A DNA stretch of 17,764 nt from contig CAMDMO010000020.1 in the NCBI GenBank assembly GCA_945902255.1, forward strand, positions 1 to 17,764, in the 5' to 3' direction. Numbering within the stretch: the stretch's first letter is position 1; each line of letters opens with the position of its first letter. Positions 1 to 7,103 of this stretch are shown here, piece after piece. The position numbers were made by a program, and so were the translations under genes. The notes beneath the pieces are model-generated. The model ran no database searches. It saw only the letters and a program-made list of their open reading frames with translations, and had not been told where the DNA came from. The DNA is from Rickettsia typhi. GTDB taxonomy: Bacteria > Pseudomonadota > Alphaproteobacteria > Rickettsiales > UBA1997.

Positions 1-455
1 TTTCTTTTTTTAACTTTTTTGACCTCTGTATTTTTTGATTTAAATTCCGCCTTATAAAGATCTGGGCTAGAAATTAATACTGACAAACCCTCTTTTTTAG
101 TGATTGGATTATAAAATCGTCTTATTGACTCAACCTTACCAACGCCATCAACATAGAGTTTTCCTGTAATTTCACTATGATTTAAAATGGTTTTTTGGTA
201 AAGAATGGCATAAAAACTTCCGGCAATAAAAATCGCTGAGGCCATAAATAACAAGGCTCTTATTGAATATCGATTTAAAAAAGCAAGAAGAGTTGCGGCA
301 AAAAATAATGAAGTAAATATTAGAATTTTAGCTAAAAAATTCTCAGTAAATGTGATTGAAAAAACTGCACCAAATGCAAAAACTAATGGCACCCACAGCC
401 ATAGATTATCTTTTTCCGCGGCAAAAATATCTTCCAAATAAGTGGTGATTTTCAT
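1..455 (-). CDS. comEC: ComEC/Rec2 family DNA uptake protein, N-terminal part (runs off the window)
   Basis: This is the first 151 codons of a minus-strand gene that continues past the left edge. ComEC forms the inner-membrane channel that brings single-stranded DNA into the cytoplasm during transformation. The visible part has a short amphipathic start with a charged cluster (AAEKDNLW, residues 12-19), then three hydrophobic segments at about 20-36, 42-58 and 66-85, and then a soluble region with the pattern GKVESIRRF (106-114). Alphaproteobacterial ComEC proteins typically open this way and continue into the OB-fold-like DUF4131 domain. The competence domain and any metallo-beta-lactamase-like domain would lie outside the window, so the call rests on the N-terminus only. 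The gene follows dnaQ on the same strand after 107 bp, so it may have its own start signal. Another polytopic membrane protein is possible. Confidence 0.62.
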   Translation of the reverse strand, partial: MKITTYLEDIFAAEKDNLWLWVPLVFAFGAVFSITFTENFLAKILIFTSLFFAATLLAFLNRYSIRALLFMASAIFIAGSFYAILYQKTILNHSEITGKLYVDGVGKVESIRRFYNPITKKEGLSVLISSPDLYKAEFKSKNTEVKKVKKR

Positions 456-562
456 ATTGGGTTAAAATTGTGGTGAGACGATTTTTAACTAAAAAACTGG
501 CTGTTATAAAAAATTTTGTAAAAAAAATCGAGATTCTTCATTAATTGGCTATCGAAAAAAAA

Positions 563-1261
563 TTATAAATTTTCCCAAAAGCTGCTTTTAAAATTCTTTT
601 CAATAAATTCTTTATGCTTTTGCAACTCTTCATTTGAGAGCGCAAAATCACGCTTTGGTAATGTTTTTCTCACTTGACTAATTATCAGTTTATCTGCGCC
701 ATCTTCTATATTTTCTTCTTTTTTAGAAGTTAAAAAAGCCAAACCAGCTTGCGCGCCACCGGTTAATTCTATATAAACATCTGCGAGAAGTTCTGTATCT
801 AGAAGTGCGCCGTGCTTAGCTCTGCGAGATAAATCGATGTTAAATCTTTTACATAAAGCATCTAATGAATTTGGTGATCCTGGAAATTTATTTCTAGCGA
901 TTAAAAGCGAGTCAATAACATTGCTCATGTCAAGCGGCGCAAGACCTATGGCCGATAATTCATAATTAATAAATTTAGTATCAAACGCCGCGTTATGAAT
1001 TATTACCTTAGTATCTTTAATGAAGTCTAAAAACTTAGCAGTTACATGGTGAAAAATTGGCTTATCTTGTAAAAATTCTGCAGAAATTCCGTGTATTTTG
1101 AATGCCTCTTGCGGCATGTCGCGTCTAGGGTTCACATAGGTATGAAAAACATTTCCCGTCTTCACCTTATTCACCAACTCCAAACAGGCAATTTCAACAA
1201 TGCGGTGACCATTTTTTGGATCTAGTCCCGTAGTTTCTATATCAAGACAGATCTCACGCAT
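563..1261 (-). CDS. dnaQ: DNA polymerase III epsilon subunit (3'-5' proofreading exonuclease)
   Basis: Epsilon removes misincorporated nucleotides within the polymerase III core. The 232-residue protein has the full DEDDh exonuclease set: ExoI with D7 and E9 in DIETTG, ExoII with D94 in HNAAFD, and ExoIII with H150 and D155 in HGALLDTELLADVY. The C-terminal roughly 50 residues, rich in Lys and Glu, are where the alpha-subunit-binding tail lies in family members. Length is normal for alphaproteobacterial DnaQ. The ATG at 1261 lies 3 bp after the lpxA stop, so it is translated from the fabZ-lpxA message. It is one of the few genes here with a purine-rich GGAG upstream, located inside the end of lpxA. 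Confidence 0.95.
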   Translation of the reverse strand: MREICLDIETTGLDPKNGHRIVEIACLELVNKVKTGNVFHTYVNPRRDMPQEAFKIHGISAEFLQDKPIFHHVTAKFLDFIKDTKVIIHNAAFDTKFINYELSAIGLAPLDMSNVIDSLLIARNKFPGSPNSLDALCKRFNIDLSRRAKHGALLDTELLADVYIELTGGAQAGLAFLTSKKEENIEDGADKLIISQVRKTLPKRDFALSNEELQKHKEFIEKNFKSSFWENL

Positions 1262-1264
1262 TAT

Positions 1265-2080
1265 TTATTCATCTCCATAATGAGAGTTTTGTTTTGGCTG
1301 GCAAAAAGCGCCGCGAGCGCCTTCTGCTTTAACAAAAGAAGCAACTTCTAAAACCGTTGCACTATCAAATTCTTTAGAAATTTCATCAACCCTAATGGCA
1401 AAACTTTTATCATCACTTACAAAAAGTTTTTTGAAAAAATTTCTTAAAGCATGAATATCTTCACGAGAAATATTATTACGCTTCATTCCAACAATATTTA
1501 AACCAGCAAGCGAGGCGCGCTCTCCCATCACTAACCCGTAAGGAATTACATCATGTTCAACTCCTGACATTCCGCCAATCATAACACCTTTGCCAATTCT
1601 TACAAATTGATGAACCGCCGAAAGACCGCCAATCACAACATTATCTCCTACAACAACATGCCCTGCTAGAGTTGCATTATTTGCCAAAATCACTCCATCG
1701 CCAATCACGCAATCATGAGCAATATGAGAAGCCACCATAAATAAACAATTATTGCCTATTTTAGTAAGCATAGCACCGTCTTGAGTGCCTAGGTGAATTG
1801 TTACATGTTCACGAATTTTATTATTATCACCGATAATAATTTTTGATTTTTCACCTTTAAATTTCAAATCTTGTGGCTCTAAACCAATGGCTGCAAAGGG
1901 GAAAATAACATTATTTTTTCCAATTTCCGTATCGCCTTCGATTACAACATGAGATTTAATAATTGTGCCATCGCCAATTTTTACCTCATCGCCAATAATT
2001 GAGTAAGGCCCAACCTCAACATTTAAGCCAAGTTTAGCGGTTTTTGAAATAATTGCGGTTGGATGAATTTTTTGAGTCAT
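1265..2080 (-). CDS. lpxA: UDP-N-acetylglucosamine acyltransferase
   Basis: LpxA transfers a 3-hydroxyacyl chain from acyl carrier protein to the 3-OH of UDP-GlcNAc, the first step of lipid A synthesis, in the cytoplasm. The 271-residue protein is mostly a left-handed beta helix of hexapeptide repeats (residues 8-190, such as IGDEVK and IGDGTI), followed by a C-terminal helical domain. The catalytic base is H122 in ASHIAHDC, equivalent to E. coli H125. The residue at the hydrocarbon-ruler position is G170 in MIGGMSG, equivalent to E. coli G173, which in that enzyme admits C14 acyl chains; a long 3-hydroxy chain is therefore inferred. The gene starts 2 bp after fabZ. The usual lpxI or lpxB does not follow; dnaQ does. 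Confidence 0.96.
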   Translation of the reverse strand: MTQKIHPTAIISKTAKLGLNVEVGPYSIIGDEVKIGDGTIIKSHVVIEGDTEIGKNNVIFPFAAIGLEPQDLKFKGEKSKIIIGDNNKIREHVTIHLGTQDGAMLTKIGNNCLFMVASHIAHDCVIGDGVILANNATLAGHVVVGDNVVIGGLSAVHQFVRIGKGVMIGGMSGVEHDVIPYGLVMGERASLAGLNIVGMKRNNISREDIHALRNFFKKLFVSDDKSFAIRVDEISKEFDSATVLEVASFVKAEGARGAFCQPKQNSHYGDE

Positions 2081-2082
2081 AT

Positions 2083-2529
2083 TTATTTTTTTTCTTTATC
2101 AAATATCATTGCTGAAAACTGCGCTTCTGCAACTTTTTGCCCTTCAACAATAGCAGTTCCGGACATTTTCCATACACTTCCACGATTTTGAATAACCTCA
2201 ACATGAAGCTCTAGAACATCTCCTGGAACCACTGGTTTTCTAAATTTTGCCGATTCAATTGACATGAAATAAACTAGTTTATTTTCCGCGTCAAAATCAG
2301 GTGCAGCGGTAACTAAAAGTGCTGCGGCTTGAGCCATAGCCTCAATAATAAGAACACCCGGCATAATTGGATGCCCCGGAAAATGTCCCATAAAATGAGG
2401 CTCATTGAAAGTAACATTTTTAATTCCAATAATTTTTTTACCATATTCAATAGATTCAACCTTATCCACCAATAATAGTGGATAGCGATGCGGTAGGGAT
2501 TTAAGTATTTTTTCGATATTAATTTTCAT
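2083..2529 (-). CDS. fabZ: 3-hydroxyacyl-[acyl-carrier-protein] dehydratase
   Basis: FabZ dehydrates 3-hydroxyacyl-ACP to trans-2-enoyl-ACP in fatty acid elongation and competes with LpxA for the same substrate, which explains the frequent fabZ-lpxA pairing. The 148-residue hot-dog fold protein begins with the family pattern LPHRYPLLLVD (residues 12-22). It carries catalytic H49 and E63 in the stretch from MGHFPGHP to LIIEAMAQ. It is the first gene of the fabZ-lpxA-dnaQ operon. lpxD, which often precedes it in other Proteobacteria, is absent here; instead fabZ diverges from ilvI across 163 bp. No Shine-Dalgarno is seen before the ATG. Confidence 0.96.
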   Translation of the reverse strand: MKINIEKILKSLPHRYPLLLVDKVESIEYGKKIIGIKNVTFNEPHFMGHFPGHPIMPGVLIIEAMAQAAALLVTAAPDFDAENKLVYFMSIESAKFRKPVVPGDVLELHVEVIQNRGSVWKMSGTAIVEGQKVAEAQFSAMIFDKEKK

Positions 2530-2587
2530 GGCTTGTAAAAAAATTTATTTTCCCAATCAGATTTTTTTTGGGCAATTGATTTAGAAT

Positions 2588-2615
2588 CTTATAATCATTC
2601 TTTAAATTTTTCCAA
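2588..2615 (-). promoter_or_regulatory. Candidate sigma70-type promoter for fabZ-lpxA-dnaQ
   Basis: Read on the minus strand, TTGGAA (2615-2610) is followed after 16 bp by TATAAG (2593-2588), about 58 bp before the fabZ start. The boxes are imperfect and the region is very AT-rich, so chance matches are likely. The divergent arrangement requires a promoter in this interval. Confidence 0.35.
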
Positions 2616-2641
2616 GAAAAAATTATGCTTGATTCAAAAGC

Positions 2642-2650
2642 TGTGATAAT
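2642..2650 (+). promoter_or_regulatory. Candidate extended -10 promoter for ilvIH
   Basis: The sequence TGTGATAAT is an extended -10 element about 42 bp before the ilvI start. No convincing -35 is seen 16-18 bp upstream. No leader peptide rich in branched-chain codons and no attenuator-like hairpin were found in the 163 bp between fabZ and ilvI, so classical attenuation is not evident. Confidence 0.3.
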
Positions 2651-2692
2651 GTTAACTGTACAACCTTTCTTTTTTTATAATTTTTTTTTAAA

Positions 2693-4465
2693 ATGACCGA
2701 ATCAAAATCGTCAAATAAATTAATTGGCGCTGAAATTATTGTTAAAGCCTTTATAAATGAAGGCGTTGAAACAATATTTGGCTATCCGGGTGGCGCAATT
2801 TTGCCATTTTATGACGCACTTTTCTTACAAAATAAATTACATCATATATTAACTCGTCATGAGCAAGCTGCTGCACATGCCGCAGAAGGCTATGCCCGCT
2901 CAACTGGCAAGGTTGGAGTTATCACCGTAACTTCTGGCCCTGGTGCAACCAATACCATCACTGGCCTTACAGATGCCTATCTTGATTCAATTCCTTTAGT
3001 ATGTATTTCTGGACAAGTTGCAACTTCTTTAATTGGCACTGATGGCTTCCAAGAAGCTGATATTACTGGTCTTACACGCTCTTGCACTAAGCACAATTAT
3101 TTAGTAAAAGATGTTAATGATTTGGGCTATATAATTCACGAAGCCTTTCACATTGCGCGATCTGGCCGCCCTGGACCAGTTTTAATCGACATTCCAAAAG
3201 ATGTACAAAATAGCTATGGAATTTATAACGGTAAAATGGAAATTAACCGCCCATCTTATCAATTAAAAAAACATCGCCTTGAAGTTAAGCATGATCAAAT
3301 TTCTGCGGCAATTGATTTACTTGAAAAGGCTCAGCGCCCAATATTTTACACAGGTGGTGGCATTATTAATTCTGGAGAAAAAGCTAGCGAATTATTATTG
3401 CAATTTGTTCATGAAACTGGCTATCCAATTACCAACACTTTAATGGGGCTTGGCGGTTTTCCAGCCACAGATTCTCACTTCATTGGCATGCTTGGAATGC
3501 ATGGCACTTTCGAAGCCAATATGGCGATGCATGGATGCGATGTTATGATTAATATTGGCGCGCGTTTTGATGATCGCGTAACCGGAAAAGTTTCAGGATT
3601 TTCACCAAATTCTAAAAAAATTCATGTTGATATTGACGATTGTTCAATTGATAAAATAATTAAAGTTGATGCACCGGTTGTTGCTGATGCCACAAGCGCT
3701 CTTGAAGCTTTGACTGAAGAATGGAAAAGAAGAAAATTGGGCAATCGCAAGAAGGAAATTTCAGCTTGGTGGAATCAAATTCAAAAATGGCAAGCAGTTA
3801 ATTCTCTATCTTACGAAACGAGCGAAACAGTTATTAAGCCAGAATATGCAATGCAGCGCTTAAATTCATTAAGCAAAAGCGATTCACCCTTTGTTTCAAC
3901 CGATGTGGGACAACATCAAATGTGGGCAGCTCAATATATTCACTTCGATAAACCAAAAAAATGGTTAACTTCTGGTGGACTTGGAACCATGGGATATGGA
4001 GTTCCAGCGGCAATTGGTGCGCAAATTGCAAATCCTGAAGCGCTAGTAATGTGCGTTAGTGGCGATGCTTCTTTTATGATGAATATGCAAGAACTTGCCA
4101 CAATAAAACAATATAATTTGCCGGTAAAAATCTTCATTCTTAATAATCGCTACATGGGAATGGTGCGCCAATGGCAAGAGTTGGTCTATGAAAAACGCGA
4201 AAGCCAATCTTACATGGAATCTTTACCCGACTTTATGAAGCTTGCTGAAAGCTTTGGAATCAAGGGAATTGAATGCTCTAATCCAAAAGAACTTGACGAA
4301 AAAATCATGGAAATGATTTCTCATAAAGGTCCGGTTTTATTCAATTGTTTGGTTGATAAATCTGAAAATGTTTTTCCAATGATTCCTGCTGGCTCTTCTC
4401 ATAATGAAATTTTACTTGGCTCACAAGCAAAACTTTATGTAACTAAAGATATTAACGCGGTTTAA
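2693..4465 (+). CDS. ilvI: Acetolactate synthase, large (catalytic) subunit
   Basis: This thiamine diphosphate enzyme condenses pyruvate with pyruvate or 2-oxobutyrate, the first common step of valine, leucine and isoleucine synthesis. The 590 residues show the three-domain layout. The N-terminal PYR domain has GYPGGAILPFYDAL (30-43) and catalytic E57 in TRHEQAAAHAAEGYAR. The central FAD-binding-like domain carries GARFDDRVTGK (289-299). The C-terminal PP domain has the ThDP/Mg motif GDAS (457-460) with NN at 484-485 and the characteristic MGMVRQWQ after it. ilvH starts 2 bp downstream, so this is the catalytic half of a regulated complex. The symbol follows the ilvIH order; ilvB would be an equally fair name. 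Length is normal. Confidence 0.95.
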   Translation: MTESKSSNKLIGAEIIVKAFINEGVETIFGYPGGAILPFYDALFLQNKLHHILTRHEQAAAHAAEGYARSTGKVGVITVTSGPGATNTITGLTDAYLDSIPLVCISGQVATSLIGTDGFQEADITGLTRSCTKHNYLVKDVNDLGYIIHEAFHIARSGRPGPVLIDIPKDVQNSYGIYNGKMEINRPSYQLKKHRLEVKHDQISAAIDLLEKAQRPIFYTGGGIINSGEKASELLLQFVHETGYPITNTLMGLGGFPATDSHFIGMLGMHGTFEANMAMHGCDVMINIGARFDDRVTGKVSGFSPNSKKIHVDIDDCSIDKIIKVDAPVVADATSALEALTEEWKRRKLGNRKKEISAWWNQIQKWQAVNSLSYETSETVIKPEYAMQRLNSLSKSDSPFVSTDVGQHQMWAAQYIHFDKPKKWLTSGGLGTMGYGVPAAIGAQIANPEALVMCVSGDASFMMNMQELATIKQYNLPVKIFILNNRYMGMVRQWQELVYEKRESQSYMESLPDFMKLAESFGIKGIECSNPKELDEKIMEMISHKGPVLFNCLVDKSENVFPMIPAGSSHNEILLGSQAKLYVTKDINAV

Positions 4466-4467
4466 AT

Positions 4468-4986
4468 ATGTCTGATCAAATAAAAAAACATGTAATTGCG
4501 ATTTTGGTTGATAACGAATTTGGTGCTTTGGCGCGCATTGTTGAACTATTTTCAGCGCGCGGTTATAACATTGAATCGCTAAATGTGGCGCCAGTAACTT
4601 TAGATAAAAAACTATCTCGCATCACCATCACAACTATTGGAACCAGCAAAACTATCGATTTAATTTGTAAGCTTTTAAAAAGAATCGTGCCAGTTCATCA
4701 AGCAGCAGAGCTTACTCGTGAAGAAGGTTATATTGAGCGAGAATTAGCTTTGGTGCAAATTATTGCAAACGAACAAGCTCGCGAAGAAGCAATTAAAATT
4801 GTTGATAAATATCGCACTCACATCGTTGACATTGCTGGCGACTCAATTGTTTTTGAAGTAATTGGATCTGCAGAAATGATTGATGAAGTTTTGCATAAGC
4901 TTGTAAATTACGGCCTCGCCTCAGTTTCTAGAACAGGAATTGCCGCAGGATTTAAAGGCGAAAAAAAGCTAAATGATGTAAAATAA
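4468..4986 (+). CDS. ilvH: Acetolactate synthase, small (regulatory) subunit
   Basis: IlvH activates the large subunit and makes it sensitive to valine. The 172-residue protein has an N-terminal ACT domain (about 7-82) and a C-terminal regulatory domain (about 95-165). N16, G19 and N34, in NEFGALARIVELF and RGYNIESLNV, align with the residues around E. coli N11, G14 and N29 at the valine site, so feedback inhibition is plausible. It is read from the same message as ilvI. ilvC is not adjacent. A hairpin follows directly after the stop codon. Confidence 0.95.
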   Translation: MSDQIKKHVIAILVDNEFGALARIVELFSARGYNIESLNVAPVTLDKKLSRITITTIGTSKTIDLICKLLKRIVPVHQAAELTREEGYIERELALVQIIANEQAREEAIKIVDKYRTHIVDIAGDSIVFEVIGSAEMIDEVLHKLVNYGLASVSRTGIAAGFKGEKKLNDVK

Positions 4987-4989
4987 AGC

Positions 4990-5017
4990 GGGCGTTACTA
5001 AATTTTGTAACGCTTCT
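4990..5017 (+). terminator. Hairpin terminator of ilvIH
   Basis: GCGTTAC (4992-4998) pairs perfectly with GTAACGC (5007-5013) across an 8-base loop, with two further G-T pairs possible outside. Only a short, mixed TT-CT tract follows, so termination may be weak or assisted. Confidence 0.55.
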
Positions 5018-5116
5018 CTATAGTTGCCACCTTCTTTCCCCCTATTTATCATCCCCATCTCTAATTGCCAAACCTTTTTTCCCTATTTGCCACACATTTC
5101 TTTTTCTATTTGTCAC
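5018..5116. repeat. Degenerate pyrimidine-rich tandem repeat, about five units of 19-24 bp
   Basis: Units begin with CTA at 5018, 5042, 5061, 5083 and 5106. They share a core close to CTATTTGCCAC followed by a run of T and C (for example CTATTTGCCAC at 5083 and CTATTTGTCAC at 5106). Spacings are 24, 19, 22 and 23 bp. The last unit runs straight into the left end of the palindrome at 5111. No open frame explains the pattern. Confidence 0.5.
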
Positions 5117-5212
5117 CCCGTCGAATGACGGGGTCCATCTAGTCACGAATCCTTAACTTAATTTAAAATCGAGATCTCGACGAGATAGACCCCGTAATTC
5201 GACGGGGTGACA
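5111..5212. repeat. 102 bp palindromic repeat, family P1, copy A
   Basis: The left end TGTCACCCCGTCGAA is matched by the inverted right end TTCGACGGGGTGACA. Each arm is itself a hairpin (CCCCGTC facing GACGGGG), and complementarity continues inwards (GGGTCCATCT against AGATAGACCC) to an AT-rich centre. A second, closely similar copy lies at 11759-11861. The structure suits a non-autonomous palindromic element of the MITE or REP kind. No ORF is contained. Confidence 0.85.
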
Positions 5213-5333
5213 ATTTGAAGGATTTGTACTTGAAAAATGGATTGACAACCTTAGAAAGACTAATGAGCGAAAGCCTTAGAAAAAAAGATGGCGTTGCAAA
5301 ATATCCATCTCTAAAAGCAGGTGCCAAAATAAC
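5213..5333. other. Gap between palindrome P1 and the rpmG promoter
   Basis: No gene of normal length is seen. A plus-strand frame open from inside the palindrome to a TGA at 5334-5336 could encode about 40 residues here, with an internal ATG at 5273 and no Shine-Dalgarno. Bases 5264-5312 resemble, in decayed form, the hairpins at 8560-8618 and 8648-8684 (shared CTTAGAAAGAC, GAGCGAAAGC and CTTAGAAAAA). It is best read as repeat debris upstream of rpmG. Confidence 0.35.
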
Positions 5334-5362
5334 TTGACTGTTTTCAAGTTAGAAATTATTAT
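5334..5362 (+). promoter_or_regulatory. Sigma70-type promoter of rpmG
   Basis: TTGACT (5334-5339) and TATTAT (5357-5362) are separated by exactly 17 bp, five of six consensus matches in each box. The predicted start near 5369 would leave a leader of about 75 nt before the rpmG ATG. Confidence 0.7.
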
Positions 5363-5444
5363 GCTGCGCCTCTTGTTTATATCAGTGATTTAAAAATCAA
5401 AATCGCTTTGTTAAGAGAATTATTTATTTCAAATATTATATTTT

Positions 5445-5639
5445 ATGGCTGGAAAACCTAAGGCTTCTAAAGCAAAAAGAAATACCATTTTATTTAAAAT
5501 GGTTAGCACCGCAGATACTGGATTTTATTATCTTGCTCGCAGAAATCCTAAACAAAAACAAGAAAAAATGGTGTTTAGTAAATATGATCCTGTTGTGCGC
5601 AAACACGTAGAATTTAAAGAACAAAAGCTCTCTAGCTAA
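5445..5639 (+). CDS. rpmG: Large ribosomal subunit protein bL33
   Basis: The 64-residue basic protein ends with the bL33 pattern: VSTADTGFYYLARRNPK (20-36), then KYDPVVRKHVEFKEQKL. The paired CxxC motifs of zinc-binding bL33 are missing, so this is the zinc-independent form. It carries an extra Lys-rich N-terminus of about 10 residues, common in alphaproteobacteria. It is a single-gene unit with its own promoter and a strong terminator. Confidence 0.95.
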   Translation: MAGKPKASKAKRNTILFKMVSTADTGFYYLARRNPKQKQEKMVFSKYDPVVRKHVEFKEQKLSS

Positions 5640-5646
5640 TGTTCTT

Positions 5647-5681
5647 AAAAAAAAGGCGGACTTTAAGTCCGCCTTTTTTTT
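5647..5681 (+). terminator. Strong intrinsic terminator of rpmG
   Basis: GGCGGAC (5655-5661) pairs with GTCCGCC (5667-5673) around a five-base loop. The stem is flanked by eight A upstream and eight T downstream. The symmetrical A and T runs would let it act in both directions. Confidence 0.92.
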
Positions 5682-5706
5682 GTCTTAATTTTTTTAAAAA
5701 ATAAAA

Positions 5707-6642
5707 ATGCTAACTAATCTCTCTTCACAAATTATCGAAGTAGTTGAAAAAGCCGCAATCTCTTGTTATGACTGGATTGGCAAAGGTGATAATATGGCTG
5801 CAGATCAAGCTGCCGTAACTTCGATGCGCAAAACTCTAAACTTAATGAATATTAGCGGCACCATTGTTATTGGTGAGGGCGAGCGCGATGAAGCACCAAT
5901 GCTTTATATTGGAGAAAAAGTTGGTAAAGGCGGAATTGAAGTTGATATTGCGCTTGATCCACTTGAAGGAACCACCATTTGCGCCAATGCTGGCGAGTCT
6001 TCTTTAGCGGTAATTGCTTTTGCAAAAAAAGGCGGATTCTTACATGCGCCAGATGTTTATATGGATAAAATTGCAGTTGGCGCAAATTTACCAGAAGGAG
6101 TAGTTGACCTTGATAACTCGGCGAAAAAAAATTTACAAAATTTAGCTAAAGCTAAAAAATGTGCCATTTCCGACTTAACCGTGATGATTCTTGAACGCAC
6201 CCGCCATGAAGAATTAATTGCAAAAGTTCGCGAAGCTGGTGCAAAAATTCGTTTAATTGGCGATGGTGATGTTGCTGGTGTTATTGCTTGCACCAATCAA
6301 AGCGCTCGCATTGATGCTTATATGGGAACTGGTGGCGCACCTGAGGGAGTTCTTGCTGCGGCAGCTCTGCGCGTTATTGGCGGACAAATGATGGGTCGCC
6401 TAATTTTTAACGACAATAAAAAACAAATCGATCGCGCTAAAAAAATGGGAATAAAAGATTTAAATAAAAAATATAGCGCTAATGAAATGGCTAAAGGCGA
6501 TGTGATTTTCGCCTGCGCTGGCGTTACTGATGGCTATATGTTATCTGGTGTAAAAAAATGTCATAAGAAAATTTATGTGAATTCTTTATTAATGGATTCA
6601 GCAGCAAAAAAAGTTACCAAAACAACTTCAGAAATTTTATAG
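5707..6642 (+). CDS. glpX: Class II fructose-1,6-bisphosphatase
   Basis: GlpX hydrolyses fructose 1,6-bisphosphate to fructose 6-phosphate, the committed step of gluconeogenesis, in the cytoplasm. The 311-residue protein has the family's metal and substrate motifs: D33 in AADQAAV, E57 in IGEGERDEAPM, D84 and E87 in LDPLEGTT, DGDVAG (187-192), and GTGGAPEG in the C-terminal half. These match E. coli GlpX D33, E57, D85 and E88 almost position for position. The start ATG follows the rpmG terminator by 25 bp, leaving little room for a separate promoter; a start overlapping the T-tract or read-through are both possible. secB follows after 5 bp. Confidence 0.95.
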   Translation: MLTNLSSQIIEVVEKAAISCYDWIGKGDNMAADQAAVTSMRKTLNLMNISGTIVIGEGERDEAPMLYIGEKVGKGGIEVDIALDPLEGTTICANAGESSLAVIAFAKKGGFLHAPDVYMDKIAVGANLPEGVVDLDNSAKKNLQNLAKAKKCAISDLTVMILERTRHEELIAKVREAGAKIRLIGDGDVAGVIACTNQSARIDAYMGTGGAPEGVLAAAALRVIGGQMMGRLIFNDNKKQIDRAKKMGIKDLNKKYSANEMAKGDVIFACAGVTDGYMLSGVKKCHKKIYVNSLLMDSAAKKVTKTTSEIL

Positions 6643-6647
6643 CAATC

Positions 6648-7094
6648 ATGTCAAATATCAGAGTAATCAACCAATATATAAAAGATCTTTCATTTGAAAT
6701 TCCAAATGCACCAAATGTTTTTTTAAATAACCAAGAAAAACCAAACATAGCCCTTTCAGTTGATATTGATGCAAAAAAAATTACTAAAGATTCGTTTGAA
6801 ATAACGCTTAAAGTTAAAGCTGACGCTACTTCTGCGAATAACAAACTTTTCATTTGCGAAATTTCTTACTGTGGAATTTTTGCTTTACAAAATATTGAAA
6901 ATGAAATGATTGAACAAGTATTGTTGGTTTATTGCCCTAACCTGCTCTTTCCTTATTTGCGTCGTATTGTTTCAAATGTAGTTTCTGATGGCGGCTTTCC
7001 TCCATTAATGCTAGAGCCAATTGACTTTTCAAGTCTTTATGAAAAAAGACAAGAAACTCTCCAATCTATGCCAGTTAATGATACCAAAAATTAG
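6648..7094 (+). CDS. secB: Protein-export chaperone SecB
   Basis: SecB keeps preproteins unfolded in the cytoplasm and hands them to SecA. The 148-residue protein carries the family signatures EISYCGIFAL (71-80), YCPNLLFPYLRR (95-106) and GGFPPLMLEPIDF (115-127), the last lining the peptide-binding groove. The acidic N-terminus and charged C-terminal tail are typical. It lies 5 bp after glpX and 9 bp before a secreted YceI protein, so the three are probably on one message; the downstream exported protein is a plausible but unproven client. Confidence 0.94.
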   Translation: MSNIRVINQYIKDLSFEIPNAPNVFLNNQEKPNIALSVDIDAKKITKDSFEITLKVKADATSANNKLFICEISYCGIFALQNIENEMIEQVLLVYCPNLLFPYLRRIVSNVVSDGGFPPLMLEPIDFSSLYEKRQETLQSMPVNDTKN

Positions 7095-7103
7095 CCTTTA
7101 AAT

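Noticed and set aside
2530..2692. Attenuator with leader peptide for ilvIH
   Set aside because: No short frame rich in Leu/Val/Ile codons and no terminator hairpin was found in the interval.
5018..5212. CRISPR array
   Set aside because: Units are about 22 bp, degenerate and without spacers of constant length; no cas gene is present.
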